From Batkoa obscura (Eukaryota > Entomophthoromycota > Entomophthoromycetes > Entomophthorales > Batkoaceae), in assembly GCA_030770535.1 (NCBI GenBank), contig JASVEC010000041.1, forward strand, positions 186,001-250,000: a stretch of 64,000 bases of DNA, in the 5' to 3' direction. How positions within the stretch are numbered: position 1 is the first letter of the stretch; every line of letters starts with the position of its first letter. Under the pieces are notes generated by a model, which worked only from the letters and a program-made list of their open reading frames with translations, made no database searches and had not been told where the DNA came from. The position numbers and the translations under genes are program-made. Positions 1-11,500 of this stretch are shown here, piece after piece.

Positions 1-116
1 GGGATAAAAGAGGAAATGAAGGCCTTTATCATAATCAAATAGACTCTAGTGTTGAAAAGTTAGAATCAAGTGCTAATGATATTACATTTTCGGGAGACAA
101 GCTTATCTGTTTGTAA
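1..116 (+). CDS. 3' end of an unidentified protein-coding gene (partial)
   Basis: An open frame enters the window at base 3 and runs 37 codons to TAA at 114-116. Residue composition (mixed polar, with Asp, Ser, Glu and Lys) looks more like real coding sequence than the surrounding spacer. It ends in GDKLICL. No domain can be recognised from so short a piece, and the upstream exons lie outside the window. It could also be a chance open frame. Confidence 0.35.
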   Translation, partial: DKRGNEGLYHNQIDSSVEKLESSANDITFSGDKLICL

Positions 117-806
117 AAGTTTTAGTTTACACAGTAATTTTATACAACTCAATAGAAACTAGAATATAATAGTGGTAGTTGTATTTTTATAATGAATAAA
201 AATAGAAAGTAAACATAAATTTATATCTTTAATAAATATTTACAATTTTTTTTACCTCCTACTCTAATATAACCCTAACCTGGCCCAGACACTATCATTA
301 AATTAGCATTTTTAACTAAATTATTACACCAACTGTTTGAAGAGTGTCATAAAATTCTTGGTCTTTGAAATTAACTTTGACTACTTTTTAATACAATTGG
401 TGTTTTTTGGTTGGAATTCGTTATTAAAATTGTAAAAAAAGTATTTACCTGTGTAGAAAGATACCCTCCAGGGACTTGTTTAGTTTTTTGGGCTTATGAA
501 ATAGGAGAATAATTGCAAAAAGTATTATGTGATAAAGATCAATTTATAATTCTTAAAGCAGGGGTAAAAGATAAACTTCAAGCAATAATTGTTTTTATCG
601 TCATTTAGCCTTAATATTAATATTTTGATAAAAAGAGCAAACAGGAATTAGTTGATATTTATGGTTAGACCTATGATTTAATATAGGGAAAAAATAATAT
701 TTAGCCTTGAAATTTTTTTAATTAAAATGAGAGAGTGGATTTGAGTGCCACAAGTTGTAAGCGAAAATGGCGTTTTTGGGATGATTATTTAATAAGTAAA
801 ATTTAA

Positions 807-912
807 ATATGGAGATGTTTTTTTGGCTTCATTACTTTTTCCATCTTTCAAGCACTATTTGAGTAGAAAGATTAGTAGTAAAATTCTCAAATACAAAAAT
901 ACGTCCCCATAT
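807..912 (+). mobile_element. MITE copy 1 (105-bp family)
   Basis: Near full-length copy. Orientation is called plus when the CTTCATTACTTTTTCCAT half comes first and the GTTAGTAAAATTCT half second. The left end is ATATGGAGATGT and the right end ACGTCCCCATAT. See copies 11, 13 and 19 for the best-preserved ends. Confidence 0.9.
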
Positions 913-1691
913 AGTTCTATTCGAAATAATTTTAAAAAATGGCAAAAATAATTTAGTAAACATCAAAATTTAAAAAATTCAACCAATTAAATGTTAAATA
1001 ATATTATTTTTATTATATCATACTACTATAGCTGATTGCAAACTAAGGTATATTTAGTTTTCCATCATAAAATAACCGAATTTGAGAATGATCAAAGATA
1101 AATCCTTATTGACCTAGATTTTTTTAAGAGGCATTTTTCTCATCACTGTAGTGTTATGGCTAATTTTAAAAATTAAAACGGTAAGCCAAGAAATATATAA
1201 TGAATTTGAAATCCTATAATACCAGTAATAAAAACCACTTTCTTTTAATGCTATATAAGTAATAATGAGCAGTTCTCGATTTTATCATGATAAAAATAAG
1301 TTTTTTCGAGTAAATTATTAAACAAGCTTTTACTCAAGTTTAAAATATCATAAATGATCGACATTCGCTATTTATTTAAAATTCTAGATGAGAATTATAC
1401 TGTAATCAATTAATTTAATGTTATATATTAAAATATCTAGTTGTTGTTATTACACTTTAGGCATATTATTTATAAATGGTATATATTATATTATATATTC
1501 TTCTTTAATTCTCCTAATTACAAATGTTATAAATAAATCAATTAATTGAGCCTAAGATTTTTGATCAAGTATAATAAATTGTCATTTTGTAATGATTTCT
1601 TCCATCCCAAAACCGGTTTCAATGTAGGCTAAGCTTAAATAAGTAAAAGTTATACGCTAAAAACTCGGGTCACAAAGTGAGATTGAAGTAC

Positions 1692-1699
1692 TATAAAAG
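1692..1699 (+). promoter_or_regulatory. TATA box candidate for the gene at 1862
   Basis: TATAAAAG lies 163 bp upstream of the ATG at 1862, in a GC-richer context (CTATAAAAGGCTC) than the spacer around it. No initiator or upstream activator site was recognised. Confidence 0.4.
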
Positions 1700-1861
1700 G
1701 CTCAAAGTAATAAACTCAGCCTAAAATAAATCAAAAAGATTATAAATATCATTTTAAATACTTCTAACTTCATAATTTTTTAATACTTTATTATCAATTA
1801 AATAATTAGTAATTTTATTAAGGCCGGATACTTAAGTAGTTATCATTTTAATTGTAGCGGA

Positions 1862-2452
1862 ATGGAGAATTTTAGTAAATTAAGACAGTGCAAGAGTTAT
1901 AACTCTCTAAATAAAACCAAAATAATCACTAGAAAATCATCAATTGGAGAAAGGTTGAACTCAATTAAGCACTCGATAAGTAGCTTGAAGCTAGACTCTA
2001 AAAAATTGATTATAGCTGAAGAAGATTCTATGGAAACATATCTAACGCCCAGCTTCAAGAACTCTTCACATTCTATATCAAACAAATTTTTAATCGACAG
2101 TTCTAAAAATATAGTATTAAATGTAATGCATCGAGGCTTATCAGTGCCTTCTTTGAGGAGAACAAGGACAAGGGAGGACAGTACTCTATCAAATAAATCT
2201 TCGTTATCATCAATCAGTTCCTCATACTCATCAAGCAATGTTAGTAGTTGTAGTACCACTTCGAAAGTAGCCAAACCATTACCTAAACATGCGATTTATG
2301 CCCCATTTCAAAAAGGGTTTAACTTAAGGCAACTGGATTCTGAAGAAGAGTTTGGCGAAATTTTAACCCAAGGTTTCCAAAAACAAGGCGATCTTCAACT
2401 GGATATACCCACTTTATATTTAACACTAACACCTTCTTGTGTTCAAGTCTAA
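1862..2452 (+). CDS. serine-rich hypothetical protein, 196 aa
   Basis: Single-exon frame of 196 residues with no recognisable domain. The N-terminal half is basic and Ser-rich, with possible kinase sites (RKSS, RRTRTREDS). A dense serine tract lies at about residues 108-133 (SSLSSISSSYSSS). The C-terminus is more ordered-looking and acidic, with EEEFGEIL, then LDIPTLYLTLTPSCVQV as the last residues. The start is the first ATG after a stop-rich spacer and has a TATA-like box 163 bp upstream. The composition suggests a mostly disordered, phosphorylated protein; function is unknown. A fungus-specific family sharing the C-terminal motif is possible but cannot be checked here. Confidence 0.65.
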   Translation: MENFSKLRQCKSYNSLNKTKIITRKSSIGERLNSIKHSISSLKLDSKKLIIAEEDSMETYLTPSFKNSSHSISNKFLIDSSKNIVLNVMHRGLSVPSLRRTRTREDSTLSNKSSLSSISSSYSSSNVSSCSTTSKVAKPLPKHAIYAPFQKGFNLRQLDSEEEFGEILTQGFQKQGDLQLDIPTLYLTLTPSCVQV

Positions 2453-2683
2453 ACTTTTATATTTAAATCAATAAATTAATAGATTAAACCATATTAGTTT
2501 ACTGGAGTTTTATATTTTTATCTTTGTTATTATTTTTACTTTTTATCATAAGAATCACTATTGTTTTACATATAATAATATTTTTTCCCATCATAAAAGG
2601 TAAAGGCGCCACTACTTAATAAGCTATTATTTTCATAGGCGAAATAAGTCATGTTATTATTTTTTAAGCCTTAAATTTAAATA

Positions 2684-2775
2684 AATGAAGCTGTTTTTTA
2701 GTTTTATTACTTTTCCATTTTTAAGTGCTATTTCAACAAAGAGAGTATTAATAAAAATCTTCAAAGAAATATGTT
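2684..2775 (+). mobile_element. MITE copy 2, degenerate
   Basis: The internal block TTTTATTACTTTTCCATTTT, then TTAAGTGCTATTT and a diverged GTATTAATAAAAATCTTCAAA, matches the family. The terminal repeats are lost. A 65-codon open frame at 2685-2882 is a by-product of this copy. Confidence 0.6.
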
Positions 2776-3090
2776 TCAAAATATTAATGAAAAAGAATGA
2801 AAGCAACAATTACTTTTCAAAATTATTAATAGCAATATTTGTTGGATATTTGATAATAAATAAAATAAATCTTACTCTTTGAATTTAGTTTTGCTCTTAT
2901 ATTTATTTTATTTTACATAGACGAAATTTAAAAATGTTTTTATTTTTCAACTTTATAAAATTATATTTCTCTATAAGATGTATTTCTTCATATCAATTAT
3001 TAATGTAAAGAAACTTATAAGACTTTGTTGTCATTGTTTAATATAACAACAAAGTAGTATAAAGCTATTCACTCAAAGTAAAAATTTAGC

Positions 3091-3180
3091 ATGTAGAGAT
3101 GTATTTTTTTGAAAAATTTTATTAAACACTCTTTCTACTCAAATAGTGCTTAAAAATGGAGAGTGATGAAATCAAAAAAA
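3091..3180 (-). mobile_element. MITE copy 3, degenerate, abutting copy 4
   Basis: The family core (ACTCAAATAGTGCTTAAAAA, then GATGAAATCAAAAAAA) is recognisable. It lies head-to-tail with copy 4, sharing the junction ATAT, and its right terminal repeat is reduced. Confidence 0.75.
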
Positions 3181-3287
3181 ATATGGCGATGTATTTTTGT
3201 ATTTAAGAATTTTACTAACAAATTTTCCGCTTAAATAGCACTTAAAAGATGGAAAAAGTAATGAAGCCAAAAAAAACACCCTCATAT
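3181..3287 (-). mobile_element. MITE copy 4
   Basis: Near full-length copy with ends ATATGGCGATGTATTTTTGT and AAAACACCCTCATAT. It directly follows copy 3 in the same orientation, as if one inserted at the end of the other. Confidence 0.9.
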
Positions 3288-3449
3288 TATATGTATCATT
3301 ATTAATTTTTTAATTATTTTATCATGAATTTAGAATTATGTCTATGTAAAACACAATTTTCTGGTAATTGTTAACTAATCATAATAATAAAATTTGTGTA
3401 TTATATTTATATTAAAATAAAAAGGAATAACAATGATTTTATTTCAAAA

Positions 3450-4040
3450 AAAAGAAATTAATTCAATTCAATAGAGGAGCAAAGTTTTAGGATGTGTATG
3501 GAAACTTTAGGAAAACCAACCGCTTTAAACCTTTAAAGGCTCTGTTAGCAATGATCAGGGAACGTTTGAACTCTTTTCTAATGACAGACAAACATTCTAA
3601 AAAAGAGAGTGAATAAGTAGAGGAGTGGAAATCACTTTAAACTTGAAGTGATAAAATGTATAGTAAAGAACCCACACCAGAGAATCAATAAAGAGGAATT
3701 GAATATATCTACTAAGCTATGAGTGAACATCCTCTAAATAAGTAAAGTTGTTAGTCCAAGGGCTGAGGTCAGAGATTAAATCTTTGATAAAAGCCAAAGT
3801 ATGAGAAATCCAGAAATATTGACTGTAAGGGCAATCAAACAACTGATGAGAAACTTTGTCATACATATTACCGTAACCATAGGGATATGAGTCCTCAACC
3901 AAAGGCTTGGAAATATGCACTCGGGCAAGTTTAATGTAGCCATTAAATCAGGCCCACTGAATGATGGAGCTCAATCTGGGGACAGCACCTTTATCTTCTA
4001 ATAGTATATTTCCTGGGGAGTCCAACTCGTCTACTTTACA
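3450..4040 (-). mobile_element. relic of a LINE (non-LTR) reverse-transcriptase C-terminal region
   Basis: The clearest open piece is 3717-3920 on the minus strand. It contains a segment like the zinc-finger region that follows the reverse transcriptase of fungal LINEs: DKVSHQLFDCPYSQYFW, compared with the family pattern H-LF--CP-S--W. Coding-like sequence in the same style continues on both sides (for example GNILLEDKGAVPRL upstream and FKVISTPLLIHSLF downstream) but is interrupted. The paired cysteines expected just before this segment are mostly gone. No 5' region, poly-A tail or target duplication was found. The family call is from memory of the motif; a host gene fragment is the alternative. 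Confidence 0.4.
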
Positions 4041-5880
4041 AAATACAACTAGCTTTGTAATATAAAGAGAATTTCATTTTTGAAGGAGAACAACTTTTTT
4101 ATAAATATTAATTACAACTATTTTGACATATTCATTAAAAATGTAAACAAAACAAACTATGACTAGTATTGTAAGTGTGTATACTGAGTTAACTATTGCT
4201 GAGAAATAATAGATAAAAATTGACTGTGTAGATTAGATATTTTTATTTAGCTATTTTTTCAATTTAATTAATTACATATCGGAAGAAGCAAACGAAGAGT
4301 AGCTCTGGTAAGGGATTGTATTCTTTATTGTAAATAGGACTTAATACATGAAATACCAGCACAAGTATAAAGAAAAAAGAGGTAATATATAGTTTAGTAA
4401 AGAAAAAGAGAGGAAAAATGTGATTATAAACCTTATTTTTAAAAATCATTATCAGTTTTGACTGAATATACTATAAATAGCATAATGAGAATGTTCTAAC
4501 TTATTCTTTGTAAATTAAAGAATTATAACGTACTTTTTACCCTTACCGAATTGAACAGTATTTTATATATTCAAAAAGTAATGTAAAGCCCATAGTAATT
4601 CAGACGCAATGTGAAAGGCGAAGGAGAGGGGGTAATAAATAAGGGATTACAGCGTCAATTTTCTAGTTATCCTTTAGATAAGCTAGAAAAATATCCGAGG
4701 AAAAAAGATTGTCCCGGAATCATTAGAACTATAAATATTTATTTATTATAAGTTATACTTAATCGAGGACACAAAATAAGATTAACAAAATCGATATAGG
4801 GAATAATCAAATAGGCTTTGGTAATAGGAAATAAAATTAATCCTAATATTGTTTTTATAAATGCATTAGGTATAACTGTGGAGTTAATAAGGGGATCTGA
4901 TTTGAAGTGATTTAAACGATATCTTTTTTAAATATAAAAGTATAGAATAAAGTAGAAAATTATCGATAGTAGAAGTATAGCCGAGATTTGTTTGCTTGGT
5001 GTATAATAGTATTTTTTTTTAAATATATAAAAATAGATAATATTATTATTTTTAGCAATCGGTATACTAAAGATAAAAATAAATCAAATAAGACATGATA
5101 TTAAGATTTAAGGCGCTTAAAGTTTATACTCACAATTTCTTTACTGAGAATCATTGATAATAGTTGGATGCTATATTACTTTATTAATTCAATTTTTCTA
5201 TATTAATCAAAATCCGAATTTAATAAATAACTTCCAAGCTTCATTTACAAAATATTATATCCATACTTTTAAAATTTTCTCTTACCATGTGGAAAATTTA
5301 TTTATTTACTAACTATAGTAATATTAGCTACTAGCAAGATTTATATATATATGCGATAAGGCTATAGATAATTTCTATAATAAGTCACTGCTTATATTTC
5401 TAATGCCAGGTCTAGAGGAAAAATAAGATAAAATCTACCCCAAAAGATTGATTATTTATTTTATATCTTTATTATTTTCCGCCATCCTTAGTTTTTTGAA
5501 TTTCAATTTTCAATCTCCTAAATAAATAAAATCTTGTTTATTATTAGAATTCCATCAGTTTGCAGATGGGAAATAGCTTTAACCAATCTCAAGTTTACGA
5601 AATCATTTACAAATCTTGAAATTGTTATAAGTTAGCTTTATTTTATGGAATCTATAAGTAAGATAAGATATTCTTAATATTTATATGTGAAATGATAAAA
5701 TCCTTGCCATACTATGATGTGTTTTTTTTATTATAATATAATACGGTAAGTTAACATGTATTACTCAAATAGATAAAAAAATTCTAAAAGTTTAAAAATA
5801 AAACTTGATTATAAATGGTATAATGTTTATTTCCCATAGTCGATAAGCTGAGAATAATAAGTTTATTTTGAAAAAAACAG

Positions 5881-5888
5881 TATATAAA
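5881..5888 (+). promoter_or_regulatory. TATA box of the secreted-protein gene
   Basis: TATATAAA (context CAGTATATAAAGGGTCG) lies 65 bp before the ATG at 5946, a typical spacing for a strong regulated promoter with a short leader. Confidence 0.6.
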
Positions 5889-5945
5889 GGGTCGATTTGA
5901 CATTGAAGTACCTTACCAATCTCCTGAGATCTTCACATATATACT

Positions 5946-6554
5946 ATGAAATTCTTTGCTTTATCTTTCTTACCTTGCCTAGCATTAGCTCAACTCCATG
6001 GTGTTTACCAGTTACCTTCTAACCAAGCTGGTTGTGCTTCCGCTCTTGATTTAGTCTTAAAATCAGATAATACTTTAGTTAAAAGACATTGTGTTCAAGA
6101 TAACGCTAAAAAAATTACCTTTGGTGTCTATTTCCAAAATAATGATAAAATTGATGAATTTTATTCTACTGGTGGTTCCAAAACTGTTTCTGTAAAATCA
6201 AGCGTTAACAGTATCAATTATGATGGTGTCAACCTTGAGAAGAAAACTGACGACAGTGAATTTGCCAAAGTGGCTTCAATCTTTGGTACTTTTGAAGCTG
6301 CCCCAGGAAATGAAGCCAATTGTGCCATTGCTTCTAAATTAGAAATCTTTAATAGTGGTCGAATTGTTAAAACTTATTGTCAAAATAATCAATCTTTTTA
6401 TACTCGTGGATTCTTTGAAATTATTTCTTTTGCTGATTCTAAAGTCGTTATTGACGTTAAGTATAATGGTACTGAAGTTAAAAGTACTTTAAATGTCATT
6501 GATGCTAACTCTTTCGAATTTGAAGGCAAAGTTTTATTAAAAAGAATCAATTAA
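5946..6554 (+). CDS. small secreted protein with two tandem repeats, 202 aa
   Basis: Intronless gene. Residues 1-15 (MKFFALSFLPCLALA) form a classical signal peptide with likely cleavage before Gln16. The mature ~187 residues are two copies of the same ~90-residue unit: residues 18-100 and 113-200. In both, a Gly-x-aromatic start is followed by CA-A--L (Cys30, Cys126), then VK--C with a second cysteine exactly 19 residues on (Cys49, Cys145). A Gly-(Val/Phe)-aromatic strand comes next, and a Glu/Asn-rich end closes the unit, with LEKK or LLKR. Four mature cysteines suggest one disulfide per unit. There is no membrane anchor or catalytic motif. The family is not recognised; a secreted effector or lipocalin-like beta protein is speculation. 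The TATA box at 5881 and clean codon use suggest strong expression. Confidence 0.85.
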   Translation: MKFFALSFLPCLALAQLHGVYQLPSNQAGCASALDLVLKSDNTLVKRHCVQDNAKKITFGVYFQNNDKIDEFYSTGGSKTVSVKSSVNSINYDGVNLEKKTDDSEFAKVASIFGTFEAAPGNEANCAIASKLEIFNSGRIVKTYCQNNQSFYTRGFFEIISFADSKVVIDVKYNGTEVKSTLNVIDANSFEFEGKVLLKRIN

Positions 6555-7337
6555 ATAAATTTATATATAGTTAAATGGATTTTTATTATTTTATGCTGCT
6601 TTTTTCGACTTTTGTCATGTTTTTTACAAATTTAAAATGTGACTCAACTAATTTAAAACTAGAGAAATTTACAAATTTATACAAATTGTTGTAAGTTCAT
6701 GACTATTACCTTAAAATAATTTTCAATCATCCTTGTCTAATTCCTCTTTTTGTAATAAAACATGTAGATTACCTTAGTAATATCAATGTAATAGATAGAA
6801 GTAATTAATTATAAAACTTTGATTTTATTATTTATATAATAGTATTGTTTTTTCCAACATTATTATTTTTGAGCTCAAAGTTTACACAAATTAATTACTA
6901 AATCAGTTAAAGTTAAAAGATAGCAAGAAATTATCCCACTTCAATCCATCCTCTTACTAATTTGTATTAAGTTGTTCGAAATGTTTCAGTGCTAATTCAT
7001 GAATATTAAAATGGTAAATCATTGGTTGTAATACTATTAAAAAATTTTCATTAAAATTTTTTCATTTTTACGTTTAAAAAAATGTACTCTGTTGCAACCA
7101 AAAACTAATAGTTTTCTTGCATATGAATTTATACTGGAATATTTCAAACGACCTGATAACTGTTCCCAGTTCCTAGTTTTTACTGAAGTTGCAGATTCCT
7201 CGTCAAGTCCGCAAATATTAGTGTAACTAAATTGCTATGTATATAGGGTAAAATTTTGGTCAGCCTGTAGATAATATAAATTATCTAATTTAATGATCAA
7301 ATTCGGGATAGACTAGCGTAAATATCAAGAAAATTAA

Positions 7338-7440
7338 TATAGGGCTGTATTTTTTGTTAAGAATTTTACTAATAATTTTTCCTTTCGAATACTACTTAAA
7401 AAATGGAAAAAATAATGAAACCAAAAAGACATCCCCATAT
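7338..7440 (-). mobile_element. MITE copy 5
   Basis: Near full-length copy with left end ATATAGGGCTGTATTTTTT (diverged) and right end GACATCCCCATAT (intact). The internal block GTTAAGAATTTTACTAATAA matches the family. Confidence 0.9.
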
Positions 7441-7840
7441 AATACTATTTTACTTTGTCCATTTTTTTATCTATTTTTAACAAAATAATTTCGAAAAGAT
7501 TATTTAGTTAAATGGAGATAAAAAACATGATCTTATAGGCTTTAATTCAATTTGCTCCTATAAAATTTTCTATAGGAAAGTATATAGGAAAAGACAAATT
7601 ATTAGGTTAATATAAACATGAATTTTAATATTTAATTTTTTTATAAATTATTGAGAACATTTTACACCGAAAAAACCACTTAAATAATTCCATCAGCTCT
7701 AACATTTCTACTTCATTCTACTTTTCTATCTCAACATTAGTACAAAACATATACCAATAACATTATATCAAGAAAAGAGAATAACTTTGTTCTAATAAAA
7801 ATATTTTTTAATCAAGTGTATTAAAACTAATTTTAACATT

Positions 7841-8025
7841 ATGGGTTTATTGATTGCAATTGATACTTTAATTCCGTAAGTTTTATTTCAACTACATTGA
7901 ACTTTTCTATCCACAGATTAATATACAAACAAATAATAACAGAAAAGCAAAAATGTTATATTTTCTAATCAACAGCTTTTCTTAGTAATTTAAAATTATG
8001 GGTTTTATTGATTGCATCTGACACT
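7841..8025 (+). repeat. imperfect direct repeat, 157-bp period
   Basis: ATGGGTTTATTGATTGCAAT at 7841 recurs as ATGGGTTTTATTGATTGCAT at 7998. Weaker similarity extends upstream (CTTTTCTATC, AGAAAAG, TTCTAATAAA/TTCTAATCAA). The first copy opens a short frame (MGLLIAIDTLIP) ending at a GTAAGT donor-like site. It may be a decayed duplicated 5' exon or a simple duplication. Confidence 0.5.
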
Positions 8026-8508
8026 CGTTAAATTCTATAGAAATTAAAAACTAATCTCATAATTTAACAAGTTCTAAATGCAATCTGTTTACTCTATTGT
8101 ACGGGAATATCAGTTTAGCATTGGAATGTCTGGCTGAACTGTAGTACAAAATGTAGATAAAAATTGAACAAATTAAAGTTGATTTAGTTTTATTGAAATT
8201 CGAGAAGATTTATTCACTTTAAGCGTTGTGGGATTAAATCATAAGGGCTTTAAAGTGAAACAAAAAATTTACTTAATCGTTATATTAGAATTTTATTTTC
8301 TGTTATATTATATAGCTTTTATATTATTTTATTATTTTGATTTTTTTTTAATTTTCTCAATTCCTTTAACTCTTAAAAAAGCTAAGCTTAAATATAAAAA
8401 AGTTGGTAGCCTAAAAACTTGAAGTTTTTTTCGAGGTTCAAAATTTTGCCCCAAAACTGAATTTTGAAATTTTAAAACTAAACTTTTTGAAATTTTTTTA
8501 AATAGAAT

Positions 8509-11500
8509 ATGGGTTTTAAAAAGAAGACCGGTAAAGGACGTTTAGATAAATACTATCATTATGCCAAAGAACAAGGTTATCGTGCACGTTCTGCTTTCAA
8601 ATTAATTCAATTAAATAAAAAATATGATTTTTTATCTTCTGCTCGTTGTCTTATTGATCTGTGTGCTGCTCCTGGTGGTTGGTAAGTTTCTTATACGAGG
8701 TTTGATTTACCGGACATGGTTTTAATGAATAACAATTATATAGGCTTCAAGTAGCCACTAAATACATGCCAGTTGAAAGTTTAATTGTTGGTAAGCTTAT
8801 ATTGAAATTATATAAAATTAAAAGAGATAGAATTAATTTATCTTTAATTTAGGTGTTGATTTGGCTCCTATTAAACCTATCCCTCAATGTATTACTTTTC
8901 AAGAAGATATCACAACTTCTCAATGTCGTAATCAATTAAGAGGTCATTTAAAAACTTGGAAAGCAGATGTGTAAGTGGTTTATTTTTTTTATTTTTAAGA
9001 TTGTTTTTTAATCAAAATTTAATTAGTGTACTTCATGATGGTGCTCCTAACGTGGGTTCTGCTTGGGTACAAGATGCTTTCTCTCAATCTGAGTTAGTAT
9101 TAGAGTCATTGAAATTAGCGGTTGAATTTTTGAGAAAAGGAGGTAAGTTTAGGATATGAATTTGATGTTTAATTGATATTTAATTTTATCTTTATAGGTG
9201 TGTTTGTTACTAAAGTTTTCAGATCTAAAGATTACAATAAACTAATGTGGGTATTTAATCAACTGTTTAGAAAAGTAGAAGCTACCAAACCACCATCTTC
9301 AAGGTAAGTGAAAATTATGCTCTTGAATTGCTGTTTTAAATTACTTAAAATTGCAACTAGAAACGTGTCTGCAGAAATTTTCGTTGTTTGTCAAGACTAT
9401 TTGGCACCCAAAAAAATCGATCCTAAGTTTTTAGATATTAAATATGTATTTGGGGAATTAGATGCCGATACTAAAGAAGGGAAAGTATCAGGTTCTTTGA
9501 ATATTTTAAATCCAGCTAAACACAAAAGACAACGTGATGGTTATGCTGATGGTGCTACAACCCTTTTTAAATCAGAAGATATTATGGGTTTTATTAATTC
9601 TGATGATCCTATTCAATTTTTGGCCACTATCAATAGACTGGAGTTTAAATCTGATGAATCTAAAGAGTAAGAAGTTTTAATATTACTTGTAATATGTAAT
9701 AGTTTCTTATTGCTTTTTTATTGAAATAGTTTATTGAAATTAAAAGCTACTACCTCTGATATTCAATCCTCTGTTGAAGATTTAAAAGTACTCGGTAAAG
9801 GTGAATTTAGAGATTTATTAAAATGGAGAACTAGTGTTCTAGATATTATTAGAGTAAATTTTAATTTAATTGTTACAATATAAATATTAATAAAGTTGAA
9901 TAGCCTAAGCCAGAGAAAAAAGAAACAACTGTTGAAGTTGTTGAAGAAAGTTTAGAAGATGAGGTAATTTAACAGAAAACGAACAAAATAAAACTTAATT
10001 GACATTTTATTTTATTAGTTGGCTCGTTTAGCAGAAGAAGAAAAGAGTAAATTAAAGAAGGCTAAACGTAAAGTTTTAGAAAAAAGACAAAAAGAATTAA
10101 TGAAGTTACAATTAAAAATGACAACTCCAGTTGAAATTGGTAATGAACAATTTGGTATATCTCCTTTTGTTTCGGCTAATGAAAATGTAATCATCATTTT
10201 GTTATTAAGTATAGCTAATTTATTAATCTTTATTTTATTTAGAAAAATTCTAAAATATTGAATGGTAATATGGATAGAGAAATAATGGTTGAAGATTCAG
10301 ATGATGATATTGTTGTTTATGGTAATGAAGAAGAAGAAGAATCGGATGAAGAAGTAGTCGAAAAAGATTCAGATGAAGATTCAGATATTGAACAATTAGA
10401 GGCTAATCTTGATGAAATGTAAGTTTGAAAAAATATATAATATGTAAATATATATGTAATTAATTGATTAGGTATCAACAATATAAAGATAAAAAGAAAA
10501 CACAGAAAGAAGCTTTAAAAGAAAAGAAAGAACATGAAGAATGGTATGGATTTACTGAAAAACAATCAGAAGACGAATCTGATTCTGATGATTCTGATAA
10601 TGAAAATCCAACTCATTTTAAAGGTGAAAATTTTGATGATGATACAGATAGTGAAAGTGATGATAATAGTAACAGTGATGATGAAGGAATAAATAAAAGT
10701 AAAAGTAAAAAGAAAGGATTATCTGGTAATGCTACTTTATTCTTTGATCAACCTATTTTCAAAGAAATTGATGATATTAATTTAAATGAAAAGGATTCAA
10801 ATGTATGCTTATTTATTCCATAATGTTATATTTGTATTAATATGTTATTTTATAGAATTTAAAAAAGAGAAAATTAATTGAAGAAGAAGAGGACAATTTA
10901 ATAAGTGATGAAGATGTTGGAGAAGATAATGAAAGCTCGGATGATGAAACAATGTCTGAAGAAGATCCAGAAGCCAAAATAAAAGAAGCAAAATCCAAAG
11001 GTAATTTATTTGTAAATTCAAACTCAATGATAATATAAATTAACAATAAACTAATTATAGAACTTGATTTAATGACCGCCCAAGCAATGACTTTAGCTAT
11101 GAAATTAGTTAATAGAGAGGTCACAAAAGAGGAATTAATATCTTCTAGTTTTAGTAGATATACTTTTAACGATGTAGACGATCTTCCTGCTTGGTAAAGG
11201 ATATCAATTAAACTCTAAAAAAGTAATATATTAAACAAAGTATTCTAGGTTTAAAGAAGATGAAAAGAAATATTATAAACCAAATATCCCAATAACTAAA
11301 GAAGCAGCCAATGCTATTAAAGAAAAAATTAAAGCCTTAAATGCCCGACCAATTAAAAAAGTAGCTGAAGCTAAAGCAAGAAAGAAGTATAAGGTAATTT
11401 CATCTTTACCTATTCATTATAATTTTATAACTAATCTCCCTCCTTATTTCATAGGCTGCTCAAAAATTAGTTAAATTACAAAAGAAAGCATCTGTAATTG

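Larger units (their letters stand above)
117..1861. other. intergenic, AT-rich spacer
   Basis: This spacer holds one MITE copy (807-912) and a TATA-like box (1692-1699) ahead of the next gene. A stretch near 447-608 has coding-like codon choice but is not an intact frame. Nothing else was recognised. Confidence 0.6.
2453..5945. other. intergenic, repeat remnants
   Basis: Contains MITE remnants at 2684-3287, a LINE-like relic at about 3450-4040, and no other recognisable gene. A 61-codon hydrophobic minus-strand frame at 4264-4449 is not convincing. The TATA box of the secreted-protein gene is at 5881. Confidence 0.55.
6555..8508. other. intergenic between secreted-protein gene and SPB1
   Basis: Holds MITE copy 5 and an imperfect direct repeat (7841-7868 and 7998-8025). 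A hydrophobic 64-codon frame at 8228-8422 ends 86 bp before SPB1; it looks like chance sequence or part of the SPB1 leader. No other gene was seen. Confidence 0.55.

Noticed and set aside
807-912. MITE termini as a transcription-factor site or riboswitch family
   Set aside because: The repeats are ~105 bp with defined inverted ends, both orientations, variable decay and an insertion/empty-site contrast, which fits mobility better than a regulatory motif.
2685-2882. 65-codon plus-strand open frame
   Set aside because: It overlaps degenerate MITE copy 2 and continues into low-complexity Ile/Asn/Lys codons.
4264-4449. 61-codon minus-strand frame, hydrophobic
   Set aside because: Low-complexity Phe/Leu/Tyr content, no neighbour or signal support.
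8228-8422. 64-codon hydrophobic frame before SPB1
   Set aside because: Phe/Ile/Tyr-rich translation of AT-rich sequence; no start context or homologous motif. It could at most be leader sequence.
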